A DNA stretch of 5,418 nucleotides. It comes from Gammaproteobacteria bacterium (GTDB lineage: Bacteria; Pseudomonadota; Gammaproteobacteria; GRL18). The stretch is from the NCBI GenBank assembly GCA_023144715.1, contig JAGLFC010000071.1:1-5418 (forward strand), written 5' to 3'. A program made the position numbers and the translations under genes. The number at the start of each line of letters is the position of its first letter. Position 1 is the stretch's first letter. Positions 4,450 to 5,418 of the stretch are shown piece by piece. The notes below the pieces were generated by a model, which was given only the letters and a program-made list of their open reading frames with translations, ran no database searches and was not told the origin of the DNA.

Positions 4450-5397
4450 ATGTTTGCAATTAAAAAAATTGTTCTTTTTTTTATTACTTCTTTTCTCGTT
4501 ATTCTAACCAGCAATGTTTGGTCTGATACCATACTTGATAAGCAATTGCGAGATGTTGCAGCAGGTGGTACAGCCAATCAGTTAGCAATGCTTATAAAAA
4601 AAGGAGCAAATGTTGATGCTCCTGGTAAATATGGTAAGCGTGCCTTAATGTACGCTGCTGAAGCAGGCAATGTTAATATGGTGATGAGTTTATTATCCTA
4701 TGGTGCAGAAGTGAATGCTCGAACCAAAAAAGGCGATACCGCACTGACTTTAGCCACACAAAATGGTAATGCTCAAATATCCGCTTTATTAATTGAATTT
4801 GATGCCAATGTGCATGATCGCACCCGAGTCGGTTTAGACTCATTAATGATTGCTTCAAAAAGTGGTAATGTCGCTATTGTTAAACAGTTATTACAATTTA
4901 ATGCCGATGTTCGTTCTTCTGATCATCTTGGTAATACAGCCCTCATGTATGCCATCAAAGGCCATTATACCGATGTTGTTAAGGCATTATTTGCCAATAG
5001 TCAGCATATTGCTCCTTGTGTCCCCAATAATATTGGTATAACACCACTTATGGCAGCAATTAATAGTAACAACTCTGATATTATTGCTATTATCCTACCC
5101 AAAATTAAGCATGTTGATTTCCAAGATAATTTTGGTGCTTCAGCTTTACATTATGCTGCTGATAAAGGTAATATCAGTGTTATGACATATCTAGTGGAAT
5201 ATGGTGCAAAGATAAATCTTGAAGATTCTGATAAAGAAACACCATTATTTTATGCTGTTAAATCCAATCATGCTCAAGTCGTCCAATATTTATTAGCCAA
5301 TAAAGCGGATAAGTCTCATAAAAACAGTGCTGATTTAACAGCCTATCAAGTCGCTGTTGAAAAAAAATATCAGGATATTATTAAGTTACTAAAATAA
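4450..5397 (+). CDS. Exported ankyrin-repeat protein
   Basis: This 315-residue protein begins with a signal peptide or membrane anchor (K5-K6, then a long hydrophobic stretch to about residue 22, possible cleavage near SNVWS-D). The rest is a solenoid of about eight ankyrin repeats of 32-33 residues, starting near 30, 62, 95, 128, 161, 195, 228 and 262, with a partial C-terminal cap. Canonical pieces recur: G-[ND]-T-A-L, LMYAAEAGNV, LHYAADKGN, LL-YGA-VN and TPLFYAV. No heme, metal or catalytic motif is seen, so a protein-binding role in the periplasm is the reasonable guess. A known precedent is the periplasmic ankyrin protein AnkB of Pseudomonas, which supports catalase against peroxide. A good ribosome binding site (AAGGAA, 4439-4444, 5 nt) precedes the ATG. 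It lies 87 nt after the c4-like gene on the same strand with no clear terminator between, so co-transcription is likely. The reason for pairing with cytochromes is unknown. Confidence 0.85.
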   Translation: MFAIKKIVLFFITSFLVILTSNVWSDTILDKQLRDVAAGGTANQLAMLIKKGANVDAPGKYGKRALMYAAEAGNVNMVMSLLSYGAEVNARTKKGDTALTLATQNGNAQISALLIEFDANVHDRTRVGLDSLMIASKSGNVAIVKQLLQFNADVRSSDHLGNTALMYAIKGHYTDVVKALFANSQHIAPCVPNNIGITPLMAAINSNNSDIIAIILPKIKHVDFQDNFGASALHYAADKGNISVMTYLVEYGAKINLEDSDKETPLFYAVKSNHAQVVQYLLANKADKSHKNSADLTAYQVAVEKKYQDIIKLLK

Positions 5398-5417
5398 AAT
5401 ATCTGACTTATTTTTTT
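5391..5417 (+). terminator. Possible AT-rich terminator after the ankyrin gene
   Basis: AAAATAA at 5391-5397, overlapping the stop codon, can pair with TTATTTT (5408-5414), and a run of seven T ends at 5417. The stem is all A-T and weak, and the window ends here, so this is tentative. Confidence 0.22.
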
Positions 5418-5418
5418 A

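Overview
This window carries part of the periplasmic and membrane electron-transfer machinery of an AT-rich Gram-negative bacterium. The left-hand pair matches the two subunits of flavocytochrome c sulfide dehydrogenase (FccA cytochrome, FccB flavoprotein). Together with a cytochrome c4-type protein and low G+C, this suggests a sulfur-oxidising gammaproteobacterium, free-living or symbiotic. That placement is inference, because no taxonomic marker gene is present.

Layout. Positions 1-641 (minus strand) hold fccA followed, after 15 nt, by the first ten codons of fccB, which begin with a twin-arginine export motif and run off the left edge. Positions 642-1487 form an 846-bp divergent intergenic region. 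Its core (about 1021-1440) is extremely AT-rich and carries several inverted repeats. Positions 1500-3461 (plus strand) encode a 653-residue fusion of nine c-type heme motifs and a cytochrome b membrane domain, the architecture of Geobacter CbcL. Positions 3607-4362 encode an exported diheme c4-like cytochrome, and 4450-5397 an exported ankyrin-repeat protein.

How the genes may work together (inference). FccAB oxidises sulfide in the periplasm and passes electrons to small c-type cytochromes. The CbcL-like protein would exchange electrons between the quinone pool, through its two b hemes, and a periplasmic wire of nine c hemes. The c4-like diheme protein is a natural soluble partner for either. 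The ankyrin protein has no cofactor motif and could be a periplasmic scaffold or protective factor. The divergent arrangement around dyad-rich DNA suggests possible shared control. A hairpin and an extended -10 element between the CbcL-like gene and the c4-like gene suggest the downstream pair can be transcribed separately.

The most notable points are the CbcL-type fusion next to fccAB, its tandem diheme repeat, the ankyrin partner, and the palindromes in the divergent region. The CbcL-like gene can be read from a TTG at 1488, but the sequence supports the ATG at 1500.
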